DNA of 64,000 bases from Archivesica marissinica (lineage: Eukaryota; Mollusca; Bivalvia; Venerida; Vesicomyidae): contig CM026404.1 in assembly GCA_014843695.1 (NCBI GenBank), positions 56,798,608-56,862,607 on the forward strand, read 5' to 3'. Each line of letters opens with the position of its first letter. The stretch's first letter is position 1. A model generated the notes under the pieces. The model was not told the origin of the DNA. It saw only the letters and a program-made list of their open reading frames with translations, and searched no databases. Made by a program: the position numbers and the translations under genes. This document shows, one piece after another, positions 34,207 to 45,854 of the stretch.

Positions 34207-34545
34207 AAGGCTAACTGGTGAAGATCAATTATACAAAAAAAAACGATTGGAATCGGTACCTGCACGTATATTAGGTGAAGATCTATTATACAAACAACCG
34301 ACTGGAATCGGTACCTGCACGTATATTAGGTGAAGATCTATTATACAAACAACCGACTGGAATCGGTACCTGCACGTAGATTTGGTGAAGATCTATTACA
34401 CACAAAACCGACTGGAATCGGTACCTGCACGTAGATTAGGTGAAGATCTATTATACAAACAACCGACTGGAATCGGTAGCTGCACGTAGATTTGGTGAAG
34501 ATCCATTACACACAAAAACCGACTGGAATCGGTACCTGCACGTAG
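34207..34545. repeat. 55-bp minisatellite
   Basis: About six units (GGTGAAGATCTATTATACAA, ACAACCGACTGGAATCGGTA, CCTGCACGTATATTA). Each unit contains the small palindrome CCGACTGGAATCGG. A single related unit sits at 32741-32797. Confidence 0.92.
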
Positions 34546-34739
34546 ATTCTATTAACAAACAATCTTATAACTTAAAGTTACAGACAGTGTAAGTAAGCGT
34601 AGATACGTGACAGACATGTAACCAATACAATAAAGTCTGCCATTCATTTCGTAAGCTGCCATTAATAAAGATTCCACTCTTCTGACGATTTAACTGTAAT
34701 AAACCACTGGATATAAACGCTTGGATAATCCTGGTGCTG

Positions 34740-34989
34740 GACACAGACGGATATGTTGTTAACCCGCTGGACTGGTAATACAGGGATCGTAGGTTCGATC
34801 CACCGTCTGACCCTAATAAAATTAACAGTCTTTCAAATGGGACTTTAAACCGATGTCTCGTAAAAGAACCAGAGGAGACTCTGCAATGGGTCTCTGTCTA
34901 TATCATACACATCTAAAATGACTAATCTGTTCAGGAGGCGTCGCTCATATTGGCAACCGGTAGCGACGATAAATAAATGTAAAACACAT
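34740..34989 (+). mobile_element. SINE family C
   Basis: Full-length plus-strand copy: CAGACGGATATG head with GGTTCGATCCACCGTCTG, body CTGACCCTAATAAAATTAAC and TCTTTCAAATGGGACTTTAA, tail GGCAACCGGTAGCGACGATA then AATAAATGTAAAAC. Confidence 0.88.
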
Positions 34990-35039
34990 AATGGTGCTGG
35001 ACGTCGAAACTGTCGATGTATAAATTGCATTATGTTCCA

Positions 35040-35180
35040 AATTGTGAAGTACCCCCCCCCCAAATCTGCAATACCCTTTACTTGTCGCCCCCCCCCCCTA
35101 ACAACGGAGGCACTTAACATTGCAAACAGAATATATTCTTCAAAAACAGACCGTAGTCATGCCAAGACTGACATGAGCGT
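35040..35180. other. Two C-homopolymer tracts
   Basis: C10 near 35051-35061 and C10 near 35087-35098 with 26 bases between. G-rich on the minus strand. No gene. Confidence 0.6.
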
Positions 35181-35185
35181 GGTGT

Positions 35186-35405
35186 GTGTTTTACGTTTAT
35201 TTATCGTCGCTACCGGTTACCCATATGAGCGACGCCTTCTGAAGAGATTATTCATTTTAGATTTTGGAGGATAGTGCAATGATACAGACAGAGACCCATT
35301 CCAATCTCCTCTGGTTCTGTTACGTGCACAGTGTAAAGCACCGACACGAGACCTCGGTTTAACGTCCCATCTGAAAGACTTAATTTTATTAGGGTAAGAC
35401 GGGGG
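35186..35405 (-). mobile_element. SINE family C
   Basis: Minus-strand copy, tail TTTATTTATCGTCGCTACCG at the left. The head is truncated after TTAGGGTAAGACGGGGGAT. Confidence 0.85.
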
Positions 35406-36060
35406 ATGAGCGTGGGTTGGTGGGGTCCAGTTAAAAAGGCACGTAATGCAAACCGACTTCGAATGGAGTAATTATCTACAATCCACTTTTTATAATATCC
35501 GAGGTACATGAAATAATTGTGCATTTAATCATTACACTTGAATAATCATACCACCCATCGAATTACTGTAAACTTAAATACATATACATATATATATATA
35601 TATTAATTCATTAAAAAGCATATCAAATTTAGGGGATACTTGATTGTTTCAATGGATGATCGAATTATTTTTCACAGAATAGACACTGAAATCATTATTA
35701 TCAAGAGTGGCGCTAGTTACGCGAGATAATAATAAGCTTTCTACTATACCCCAACGATAACGTGATTCCAGTGATGAAGATAGCACGGGCTAATATTATT
35801 ATAACGGGTAAAAAGAAGTTTATTATCATTTATGTATGCATTACTTGGCACACAGGATTATTTATTACACCCTACGTATTGATTTGGCTTATTCCAAACC
35901 TATTTATAGTAATGCTTGTAAATAACACGTTATCGTTGGGCCATAGTATATGGTCACGTGTGCAAAACAGTGAAAAATATACGCTCGCCCATATGGTTCG
36001 CCGGAGGCGAGGGTTAATAAGTGAAAAATAAAATGTGTTGAAAGCAGTGGAATAACACAT
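35406..36060. other. No gene supported
   Basis: AT-rich, with an (AT)n/(ATAC)n run near 35580. ATATGGTTCGCCGGAGGCGA at 35991-36010 is inverted relative to 32828-32850. Short open frames here show no family resemblance. Confidence 0.4.
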
Positions 36061-36091
36061 TTCTCCGGCTCATTCGATCTAATCAGTTAAT

Positions 36092-36211
36092 TTAAACTTT
36101 TTTTAATTTACGATTGCGAAACAAGTTTTAACAACTTATATTAATCACTCTCGTTGGCGCGGGTGAAAGCGTAAATGTGGTCATTCGTGTGGAACGAAAC
36201 CGGAGTACCCG
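36092..36211 (-). mobile_element. SINE family B, truncated
   Basis: Minus-strand tail and part of the body (TTACGATTGCGAAACAAGTT to CCGGAGTACCCGG). The tRNA-like head is missing. Confidence 0.85.
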
Positions 36212-36499
36212 GTTAATCAGTTGAGTTTGATATCTGGGGAATGGTTTTATAACCTCAAACCCAGTCGATTAGGGCCATAGCAGTCGATAGGCTACAATGA
36301 AATCATTCAAGTAAGAACTGGACAAATATTGCTCATGGAATGTTTCGTCCTCTGAGAAAACGCAAGTGTTAGCGAACTACAATCGGTGCATGACATAATC
36401 ACGAAATTACAAATGAAAAATAAGTACGTTCTAACATTGCATGTAGATTGTTCATCTTCAATGCCAAGTACAACGTTAACGGCATTGCAAATCAGAACT

Positions 36500-36845
36500 G
36501 TACAAACATATACATTCAAACCTGTACTAAGCAGCCAGCCAAGGGAACCACAGAAAGTGGCTGTTAAGTAGAGGTTAAATGTATAATAAAACATATTGAG
36601 AATCTGTAAATTGGCTGCTTAATGTAGGCTGGTTGCTTAATATAGGCTGGCTGCTTAATGTAGGCTGGCTGCTTAATGTAGGTGGCCACAAACACAGATT
36701 TGACTGCACGACCCCATCCATTGTTTCATATTGCATAAACAACATGCTTAATGTAGGCTGGCTGCTTAATGTAGGTGGCCACACACACAGGTTTGACTGC
36801 ACGATCCCATCCATTGTTTCATATTGCATAAACAACACTAATTAG
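36500..36845. repeat. Repeat with GGCTGCTTAATGTAGG motif
   Basis: Several copies of GGCTGGCTGCTTAATGTAGG. A block of ~100 bp ending GCATAAACAACA is present twice (36660-36745 and 36755-36838). Related motifs at 13160-13195 (inverted) and 63840-63895 indicate a dispersed family. Confidence 0.7.
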
Positions 36846-37642
36846 AAATCTCAATTATATAAATACCTTTCCTCAGTTCGTAATGTGAGAAACTCAAGAC
36901 AAGTAAGACAATATACTGCGTTATTTCAAATCTAATTTAAATTAATGCAAACAACTTTGACTATAATAGCCTGGACATAATATGTGAAAATGTTCATATT
37001 AAAAATGATGGAGGCATTTAATGTTTACGGCTGGCAAACAACATTTTTAGACGTATCTATATGTTCTAAATCGTTCTAGACTGTTTGCCCGGCTGTATTT
37101 TCAACGCTTATCCAGTAAACCTGACAAATCCAAAATGGCCGCCAACGGAACTTGACAAATTCATTTTGAGCCGTATCTTTGGTGCCAATTATGGTAAAAA
37201 CATAAATGAAACATCGTTTTGTATGTTTTCAGGTACACGGACTCCTTTGAGGTCATTATTTAACCCTCAATATGCCAATAAATCTATATGGCCGCCATAT
37301 TAGAGCATAATTTGATAAATAATTGCGTGCGATTCATACAGATACTTATTTAAATTAGTGATTTAACTTCATCTAATGTCATCGTTCTGCTATGGGATAT
37401 ATTAATTGTCAATGATACAGTTATATAATAGTATAATATAATAGTTTATTTTATGTCCCTATAAGCTAACTTTGTACAGGCATGCACATTAGCTTAGGGT
37501 AACTGAGTGCATGTACCATCGGGTAGACTGTTCCGACATTCATCGCCATGCATGTGACATTTGCAAGCTTTTGGAATGGGTGGTAGAGAGAGAGAAGTCG
37601 CGGTTCTAACTGTCCAGCTTAAGATCCCCCAACCCATATCGG

Positions 37643-37888
37643 TTACAGTGTGAAGAACTGGAGAAGGCACGCGGGCTTGTAACCCGGCACTTGCTTAGTT
37701 CGCATGATGTGAAATCGTGTTGCATCCGATAGTGTAGGTAGAGCTTGTTGTACTCGTCCTATACATACCAGTTTAACTCGTGCCTCGTCAGACGTGTCTG
37801 CTTCGGGTACTCCATATAGCTGACATATGAACATCTCTGTAGATTTAATGGTGTCCTCTGTAAGTTGACCCTTCCACAGATTAATCAA
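37643..37888 (-). pseudogene. Decayed element protein, C-terminal piece
   Basis: Open minus-strand stretch: LWKGQLTEDTIKSTEMFICQ, LYGVPEADTSDEARVKLVCI, then LPTLSDATRFHIMRTKQ. I recognise the FICQLYG...LP..DA...H..R pattern as the C-terminal part of a protein family that recurs in many copies in invertebrate genomes and is probably mobile-element encoded; I cannot name it. The part expected just upstream of it (GCD...GKG) is not on this strand but at 41700-41860 on the + strand. Confidence 0.55.
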
Positions 37889-38056
37889 TCAAGTTGCTGT
37901 GGTGATGCTGGACGACACACCATACCGTATTCTTGCTGTGTCAACTGAGTTGACAAACACTGTCACATTCGGTGATTGTGTGAAAAGCTTGTATAAATTC
38001 CTATTTTACACTAATAAACACAAATATCCTCTATGTCTCTATGTGTGGGGGTTTCA

Positions 38057-39563
38057 TATGAGCTATATCAAACGCCTGACCATCAAACAGCAATATACTA
38101 TAGCAGTAGTGTCCATAACCAACGCCTGACCACCCATCAGCAATATACTACAGCAGTAGTGTCCATAACCAACGCCTGACCATCAATCAGCAATATACTA
38201 TAGCAGTAGTGTCCATAACCAACGCCTGACCACCAAACAGCAAGATACTATAGCAGTATTGTCCATAACCAACGCCTGACCACCCATCAGCAATATACTA
38301 TAGCAGTAGTGTCCATAACCAACGCCTGACCATCAATCAGCAATATACTATAGCAGTAGTGTCCATAACCAACGCCTGACCACCAAACAGCAAGATACTA
38401 TAGCAGTAGTGTCCATAACCAACGCCTGACCACCAAACAGCAAGATACTATAGCAGTAGTGTCCATAACCAACGCCTGACCACCAAACAGCAATATACTA
38501 TAGCAGTAGTGTCCATAACCAACGCCTGACCATCCATCAGAAAGATAATATAGCAGTAGTGTCCATAACCAACGCCTGACCATCCATCAGCAATATACTA
38601 TAGCAGTAGTGTCCATAACCAACGCCTGACCACCAAACAGCAAGATACTATAGCAGTAGTGTCCATAATCAACGCCTGACCACCCATCAGCAATATACTA
38701 TAGCAGTAGTGTCCATAACCAACGCCTGACCACCAAACAGCAAGATACTATAGCAGTATTGTCCATAACCAATGCCTGACCACCAAACAGCAAGATACTA
38801 TAGCAGTAGTGTCCATAACCAACGCCTGACCATCCATCAGAAAGATACTATAGCAGTAGTGTCCATAACCAACGCCTGACCATCCATCAGCAATATACTA
38901 TAGCAGTATTGTCCATAACCAACGCCTGACCACCAAACAGCAAGATACTATAGCAGTAGTGTCCATAACCAACGCCTGACCATCCATCAGAAAGATAATA
39001 TAGCAGTAGTGTCCATAACCAACGCCTGACCATCCATCAGCAATATACTATAGCAGTAGTGTCCATAACCAACGCCTGACCACCAAACAGCAAGATACTA
39101 TAGCAGTAGTGTCCATAATCAACGCCTGACCACCCATCAGCAATATACTATAGCAGTAGTGTCCATAACCAACGCCTGACCACCAAACAGCAAGATACTA
39201 TAGCAGTAGTGTCCATAACCAACGCCTGACCACCCATCAGCAAGATACTATAGCAGTAGTGTCCATAACCAACGCCTGACCACCAAACAGCAATATACTA
39301 TAGCAGTAGTGTCCATAACCAACGCCTGACCACCAATCAGCAATATACTATAGCAGTAGTGTCCATAACCAACGCCTGACCACCCATCAGCAAGATACTA
39401 TAGCAGTAGTGTCCATAACCAACGCCTGACCATCAATCAGCAAGATACTATAGCAGTAGTGTCCATAATCAACGCCTGACCACCCATCAGCAAGATACTA
39501 TAGCAGTAGTGTCCATAATCAACGCCTGACCATCCATCAGCAAGATACTATAGCAGTAGTGTC
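38057..39563. repeat. 50-bp minisatellite
   Basis: About 30 units of exactly 50 bp (GTCCATAACCAACGCCTGAC, CACCAAACAGCAAGATACTA, TAGCAGTAGT). Variants (CACCCATCAG, CATCCATCAG, CATCAATCAG) alternate in blocks, showing multi-unit duplications. Confidence 0.97.
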
Positions 39564-40020
39564 AGTGTTGCTAAGTACCATTTTAATTTACCTTAAGCCG
39601 TGTCTACCCAATTTCTAAGCTGAGCTACCAGACTTACACGTAAAATAGAAACCCTTCAATTATCTACTCGGTTTTTAGGATCCTTGACCAATGTTGATCT
39701 CTTGTACACATTTCACATTTGTTAATCAAATCAATAGTCTACCTTACTTACTCGCTTATAATTTGTATCTACATATTACGTCCTCAAAGTGGCTTCCTAT
39801 CTTATAAGCGAGTGATAAAAAAATAATTGTTTTTAAATCAATTTGTTCCGACTCAATAATTGATGACTTTATATCGAAATAGCTCATAGGATGTAGCAAA
39901 AGCATATACTTTTATAGCTCTGTGAACTGAACTTGTCTGTAGCATCTTTTTACAAAGTATTCTGCTCCAAGTATCGACTCCTGGATGGAGACAGTGACAA
40001 TATCCTTGTTGATCCTGTTG
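39564..40020. other. No feature seen
   Basis: Sequence between two arrays inside the composite element. AT-rich, with an open minus-strand stretch (KDIVTVSIQESILGAEYFVK) of unknown origin that may be element coding. Confidence 0.35.
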
Positions 40021-40029
40021 TGTAGTGTA

Positions 40030-40400
40030 TCAACTTTGTTTTGGAACACTCCATGCTGCTTCAGATATGTTGCTCCTGTTGTGTAGTGTATGTTTTGGAA
40101 CACTCCATGCTGCTTCAGATATGTTGCTCCTGTTGTGTAGTGTATGTTTTGGAACACTCCATGCTGCTTCAGATATGTTGCTCCTGTTGTGTAGTGTATG
40201 TTTTGGAACACGCCATGCTGCTTCAGATATGTTGCTCCTGTTGTGTAGTGTATGTTTTGGAACACTCCATGCTGCTTCAGATATGTTGCTCCTGTTGTGT
40301 AGTGTATGTTTGGAACACGCCATGCTGCTTCAGATATGTTGCTCCTGTTGTGTAGTGTATGTTTTGGAACACGCCATGCTGCTTCAGATATGTTGTCATT
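40030..40400. repeat. 54-bp minisatellite
   Basis: Seven units of 54 bp (TGTTTTGGAACACTCCATGC, TGCTTCAGATATGTTGCTCC, TGTTGTGTAGTGTA). Since 54 is a multiple of three, the minus strand reads an 18-residue repeat (FQNIHYTTGATYLKQHGV). If the composite encoded a protein here, this would be an expanded coding repeat. Confidence 0.92.
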
Positions 40401-41215
40401 ATTGCTTCATCTCCATCATCTTTCATCCTCCTTTCTTTGGTACACTCCGTGTAGGTATAGACGTCATCATCCATGAAACATTTGTGAAGACACTATCTTG
40501 GTACGTCCCCGCTCTTACTTCCAGTGGCATTCAACTCTGGTTTGGAGAAACTTGATTGCATGCTTGACCACACTATTTCCCTGCTGGAACTCATGCATGA
40601 TGTCTGGAGTTTGGCCACGGTGCATAGTTTGCACGGTCATATCTGAATAAGAATGGAAGCATACGCATGAAAGCATACAGGTGGATAATCCATGACGCTG
40701 TACCCTGGTGAAGTAGAGTAAGATATTGACCGTCACCTGATTTATGCGTACATGTCTTCTTCTTTTAGACATTAGACAAAATGAAGGATGGGCTGGTGGA
40801 ACCTCTCGGATAACAGGGTGACTACCATCTGTGATGTAGCTTAAGTGACTGACAATGGCCCAAGTGGATCTAGTTCTGCACTAAGCTCAACATCCACAGT
40901 ACAGGTGTGCACTCAGTTGCGGGAGTAGTAATTGCCACAAGGTCTGCAATATGAGATTGTGTGCTCGCATTTCACGAGCATAACCGTTGCTGGTTTGTGG
41001 TGCATTGGCAGGCAATGCATTGCATTCTAACCACAACTCACACGGGTCACATTTGTCCATGTGGAGGCCATGAACGCCAAAAAAGTTCATTCCTATATGC
41101 CGTCATCCAATGCATGGTGTTAGGATATCCTTGTAATGGTCAACAAACCACTTCAGTTCCATCACCTTCGGATATAGGCCTCGTCAACTGTTAGGAATGG
41201 GAGCCACCTTTCAGA
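40401..41215. other. Interior of composite element, no clear coding
   Basis: Probably decayed element sequence. Short open frames exist on both strands, but none could be matched to a family. Confidence 0.35.
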
Positions 41216-41219
41216 GGAT

Positions 41220-41865
41220 TGATGTTACGTTTGATCGTTGCAAATCAGAGTCCAAATAAAGCAGAAACGTGGACAAAGCGCAAGAAAGGAGAAGGATCAG
41301 GGCGACGTCAAATCGGAAGTTAGTCAGTTACGCTGCCATCTGACTGGTTCAATTTCATGGCACTCGAAGATAACAAAGCAGATTTGCATTGTTACTGTCC
41401 AACTATCTGATCGATCACAGCCCTAGTTGTCAAACAATGGTTGTTGCTGGAGGATGCTCAGAAGCGACGATCGTCAAGTCTTCATTACTAGACCTGTCCA
41501 TGCTTGAGGTCGATCACGAGGAAGCTGATACACGTCTAATGTTGCACTGTATTCATGCTAATATGGAGTCGATGGTTGTGTTGGTACGCGATACCGATGC
41601 TCTTGTGTTGCTGCTCGCTCACTATGACAACGTGGGATGTACGAATCTGCTGATGAACAAATCCAAAATATATCCGAGTACATGATATGTGTCGTCAGCT
41701 ACCAACGGAGCAAGCATCATCACTTCTAGCGTTTCATACAATCGGTGGATGTGATAGTGTTTCTCAACTCAGTGGACGCAGCAAGCAGACGGCATGATGT
41801 GTCTTCCAGCATCACCACAGTAACTTGCGGTATCTCGGGAAGGGCAACGTCACAGAAGACTCCCT
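41220..41865 (+). pseudogene. Decayed element protein with PIN/XPG-like DTDxLVLL motif
   Basis: Recognisable family pieces in order but in shifting frames with stops: FDRCKSES, AETWTKRKKGEG, a stop, VTLPSDWFNFMALEDNKADL, VVAGGCSEATIVKSS, VDHEEADTRLMLHCIHANME, VLVRDTDALVLLLAHYDNVG, then LLAFHTIGGCDSVSQLSGRS and, after a TGA in place of the usual Trp codon, YLGKGNVTEDS. The same family supplies the minus-strand piece at 37643-37888. The acidic EEADTR and DTD motifs suggest a PIN/FEN-type nuclease fold (inference). Non-functional as it stands. Confidence 0.7.
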
Positions 41866-42435
41866 CCCTCTCTCTCGCTCATCATAACCATGCTATTATG
41901 TTGAAGTTAAATCGTAGCTGTATGAATCGCAAGTAATCATTGCTCAAATTGGCACTAATATGGCGGCCATATTGATATTTTGGCATATTCAGAGTTAAAT
42001 AATGATCTCAACGGATTCCTTGTACCTAAACACATACAAATATATGCTACATTTATGTTCTTACCATGTTTGGTACAAAGTTATGACCCAAAATGAATTT
42101 GTTAATTTTCGGTGCCATTCAAGCCATTTTGGATTTGTCACGCCTATGGGTTAACCGTTAGAAATACAGTCGGGCAATCCAACTAGATCAATTTAGAACA
42201 TATAGATACGTCTACAAATGTTGTTTGCCAGCCGTAAACATGAAATGTATCCACCATTATCATTTTCTGAAATGTGACTTAGTCTATAAGCATTAACAAT
42301 AGGAAGATGAACAACATCATACGAGTCTGTAATTCGAGATGTTGTGACATGTTGCAATATATATTGCATTAACTTTGATACCAAGGCTATCGTTCTATCA
42401 TTAGAAATTCACATGTAATATCAGTCAATGTTGAA

Positions 42436-44305
42436 ATGCTACCTAGGGTCGTGTCAAACCTAGGAATGTTACCGAGGGTCGTGTCAAACCCAGGAATGTT
42501 ACCTAGGGTCGTGTCAAACCTAGGAATGTTACCGAGGGTCGTGTCAAACCTAGGAATGTTACCGAGGGTCGTGTCAAACCTAGGAATGTAACCGAGGGTC
42601 GTGTCAAACCCAGGAATGTTGCCGAGGGTCGTGTCAAACCTAGGAATGTTACCGAGGGTCGTGTCAAACCTAGGAATGTAAACCGATGGTCCGTGTCAAA
42701 CCTAGGAATGTACCCGAGGTCCCGTGTCAAACCCAGGAATGTTACCGAGGGTCGTGTCAAACCTAGGAATGTTACCGAGGGTCGTGTCAAACCTAGGAAT
42801 GTAACCGAGGGTCGTGTCAAACCTAGGAATGTAACCGAGGGTCGTGTCAAACCCAGGAATGTTGCCGAGGGTTGTGTCAAACCCAGGAATGTTACCGAGG
42901 GTCGTGTCAAACCCAGGAATGTTACCGAGGGTTATGTCACGCCCAGTAATGTTACCGAGGATTGTGTCACGCCCAGGATTGTTACCTAGGGTCGTGTCAA
43001 ACCCAGGATTGTTACCTAGGGTCGTGTCAAACCCAGGAATATTACCGAGGGTTGTGTCAAACCCAGGAATGTTACCGAGGGTTGTGTCAAACCCAGGAAT
43101 GTTGCCGAGGGTTGTGTCAAACCCAGGAATGTTACCGAGGGTTGTGTCAAACCCAGGATTGTTACTGAGGGTTGTGTCAAACCCAGGAATGTTACTGAGG
43201 GTCGTGTCAAACCCAGGAATGTTACCTAGGGTCGTGTCAAACCCAGGTATGTTACCGAGGATTGTGTCACGCCCAGGATTGTTACTGAGGGTTGTGTCAA
43301 ACCCAGGAATGTTACCGAGGGTTGTGTTAAACCCAGGAATGTTGCCGAGGGTTGTGTCAAACCCAGGAATGTTACCGAGGGTCGTGTCAAACCTAGGAAT
43401 GTTACCGAGGGTCGTGTCAAACCTAGGAATGTAACCGAGGGTCGTGTCAAACCTAGGAATGTAACCGAGGGTCGTGTCAAACCCAGGAATGTTGCCGAGG
43501 GTCGTGTCAAACCCAGGAATGTTACCGAGGGTTATGTCACGCCCAGTAATGTTACCGAGGATTGTGTCACGCCCAGGATTGTTACCTAGGGTCGTGTCAA
43601 ACCCAGGATTGTTACCTAGGGTCGTGTCAAACCCAGGAATATTACCGAGGGTTGTGTCAAACCCAGGAATGTTACCGAGGGTTGTGTCAAACCCAGGAAT
43701 GTTGCCGAGGGTTGTGTCAAACCCAGGAATGTTACCGAGGGTTGTGTCAAACCCAGGATTGTTACTGAGGGTTGTGTCAAACCCAGGAATGTTACTGAGG
43801 GTCGTGTCAAACCCAGGAATGTTACCTAGGGTCGTGTCAAACCCAGGTATGTTACCGAGGATTGTGTCACGCCCAGGATTGTTACTGAGGGTTGTGTCAA
43901 ACCCAGGAATGTTACCGAGGGTTATGTTAAACCCAGGAATGTTGCCGAGGGTTGTGTCAAACCCAGGAATGTTACCGAGGGTCGTGTCAAACCCAGGAAT
44001 GTTACCGAGGGTTATGTCACGCCCAGTAATGTTACCGAGGGTTGTGTCACGCCCAGTAATGTTACCGAGGGTTGTGTCAAACCCAGGAATGTTACCGAGG
44101 ATTGTGTCACGCCCAGTAATGTTACCGAGGATTGTGTCACGTCCAGGAATGTTACCGAGGATTGTGTCACGCCCAGTGATGTTACCGAGGATTGTATCAC
44201 GCCCAGTAATGTTACCGAGGATTGTATCACGCCCAGTAATGTTACCGAGGATTGTGTCACGCCCAGTAATGTTACCGAGGATTGTGTCACGCCCAGGAAT
44301 GTGTG
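42436..44305. repeat. 30-bp minisatellite with a ~600-bp higher-order repeat
   Basis: About 62 units of 30 bp (GTCGTGTCAAACCCAGGAAT GTTACCGAGG). 42901-43390 recurs at 43501-43990 with one visible mismatch (G/A at 43324/43924), i.e. a 20-unit block duplicated. Long frames on both strands are artefacts. The right edge merges into a SINE-like tail at 44300. Confidence 0.97.
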
Positions 44306-44412
44306 TGAGGTGCCTTGCTCAATGACACTACATGCGTGGCCTGACCGAGTATCGAACCCGGAACGGTTCGATTCCAAATCCGACGCTCTACCACTGGACC
44401 ACGGACGCCACA
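44306..44412 (-). mobile_element. tRNA-like SINE head (family F)
   Basis: On the minus strand: GGCGTCCGTGGTCCAGTGGT (box A) and CCGGGTTCGATACTCGG (box B), then GAGCAAGGCACCTCACACAC, which runs straight into the 30-bp array. A small SINE family distinct from A-D. Not a working tRNA, since there is no acceptor-stem pairing. Confidence 0.65.
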
Positions 44413-44413
44413 C

Positions 44414-44460
44414 CTGTTATTAGGGTCAGACGGGGGGGGGGGGGTCGAACCCACAGCTAA
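44414..44460 (-). mobile_element. SINE family C, short fragment
   Basis: TTATTAGGGTCAGACGGGGG followed by a lengthened G tract (about G13) and GTCGAACCCACAG. Only the head/body junction is present. Confidence 0.6.
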
Positions 44461-44636
44461 ATTTAACAGATGGTATACATATATATTGACACCATTAAAA
44501 ATACCTGTTCACATTTATAATGAACGTTACTTTTAATAGGCACATTTTAGAATTATGGATTTTACTATCAAGAAAATAACCCTTCACATATTGAACTGAT
44601 TTACCCAATAGTTCGCACATGTTGTTACTAAATGTG

Positions 44637-44936
44637 CATACAGACGGATCTGTAGTCCAGTGGTAACATACTGGACTGGTAATCCAGGGATCGCTGGTTC
44701 GATCCCTCGTCTGACCCTACTAAAATTAACAGTCTTTCAGATGGGACTTTAAACCGAGGTCTGGTGTCGGTGCTGTACAGCGTGCATGTAAAATAACCAG
44801 AGGAGACACTGGAATGTGTCTCTGTCTGTATCATTGCACTATCCTCCAAAAATCGAAAATGACTAATCTGTTCAGGAGGCGTCGCTCATATGGGCAACCG
44901 GTAGCGACGATACATAAACGTAAAACACACACACAG
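44637..44936 (+). mobile_element. SINE family C, full length
   Basis: Complete: head CAGACGGATCTGTAGTCCAG with anticodon-arm-like ACTGGACTGGTAATCCAGGG and box B GGTTCGATCCC, body, tail GGGCAACCGGTAGCGACGAT then ACATAAACGTAAAACACACA. Confidence 0.93.
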
Positions 44937-45039
44937 TGACCTTGAATTTTGACCAAAAATAGTCCGATTTCAGAAATTATTTATGTATGCGTAAATAAAC
45001 ACTTCAAACAATAGCATTTCTCGAATTACGTCAACATTT

Positions 45040-45270
45040 TTATACACATTTATTTTAGCTCGATTGCGAAACAAGTTATTTCAACTTATATAAATCACTC
45101 TCGAGACCTCATTCCTGATGGAATCCATCGCCACGAGGGAGAGAGAAGAGGCAACGTGGAATTTAAATGCCTTGCCTAAGGGCACAATCGTAACGGCTCT
45201 ATGCGGGGCTCGAACTCCGGACCGTTCGCACCTGACGCGAAAGCGCATCCACTGCGCTATCACGACTTCA
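45040..45270 (-). mobile_element. SINE family A
   Basis: Full-length minus-strand copy; one small insertion (CTATGCGGGG) in the box B side. Confidence 0.92.
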
Positions 45271-45850
45271 ACATTTTTAACCTTCGCATACACATACGAC
45301 GACTAATGCTCTACACTCACTGTAAGTCTCCACCCCAACAGTGACATTGACCCTGAATATTTCCCCAAAATATTCTGATTTCAGAAATGAGTTATGCGTA
45401 AAAAAGAACTCAGCATTATTATTTCTCAAAATCCGTCAAAATTATTGCTTCGATACTTCGCATACACATCCGAGAACTATTTTTCTACACCCACACACAG
45501 TAAGTCCCAACCCCATTGACCTTGATTGTTGGCCAAAAATGGCGTTATGCGTCAAAAACCCTTTCTCAAAATCCGTCAAAGTTATCCGAATACACACCCG
45601 TGAACTACACCCCACAGTAAGTCACCACCCCAAGGGTGTTCCATAATGAATCTCTATACACTATATTTCTAGAACTTGCGGGGACTAATTTTCTTAGAGA
45701 ATATAATTTTGATTTGTCCTTCACCTTCAAATCTATGTTTCGCCTTTCGACATATACTGTCTAAATATTTCAATCTGTGTGTGTTTGAAGCATTCAATTT
45801 AAAGGCCCTTTTAGCTTTTAGAAAATCTATTTACCATGCAGTTTAAATGA
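45271..45850. repeat. Diverged tandem segment, no gene
   Basis: Three diverged repeats with TCTACAC.CAC..TAAGTC, TGACCTTGA and CAAAATCCGTCAAA at about 45310, 45480 and 45550; similar motifs at 21160-21340. No exon. Confidence 0.5.
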
Positions 45851-45854
45851 TATA

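Larger units (their letters stand above)
37001..42270. mobile_element. Palindrome-like composite with ~375-bp inverted ends and decayed element genes
   Basis: The left end (37001-37375) and the right end (about 41895-42270) are diverged reverse complements over ~375 bp. Shared landmarks in order are ATGTTTACGGCTGGCAAACA, AGACGTATCTATATGTTCTA, GACAAATCCAAAATGG, ATATGGCCGCCATATTAG and GCGATTCATACAG. Between them are two pseudogene pieces reading outward on opposite strands and two minisatellites. Either an old large element with long terminal inverted repeats, internally rearranged, or two copies in head-to-head inversion. Confidence 0.7.

Noticed and set aside
40025..40555. Cysteine-rich secreted peptide (CSVCFGTLHAASDMLLL repeats)
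   Set aside because: Plus-strand reading of the 54-bp array; the minus strand is equally open and neither has start or family support.
42503..44325. Open frames of proline/leucine-rich repeats (for example NPGMLPRVVS)
   Set aside because: Artefact of the 30-bp array, open on both strands, with no start context or flanking exons.
44327..44412. Functional tRNA on the minus strand
   Set aside because: Only the promoter boxes are convincing; stems do not close and the sequence runs into a SINE-like body.
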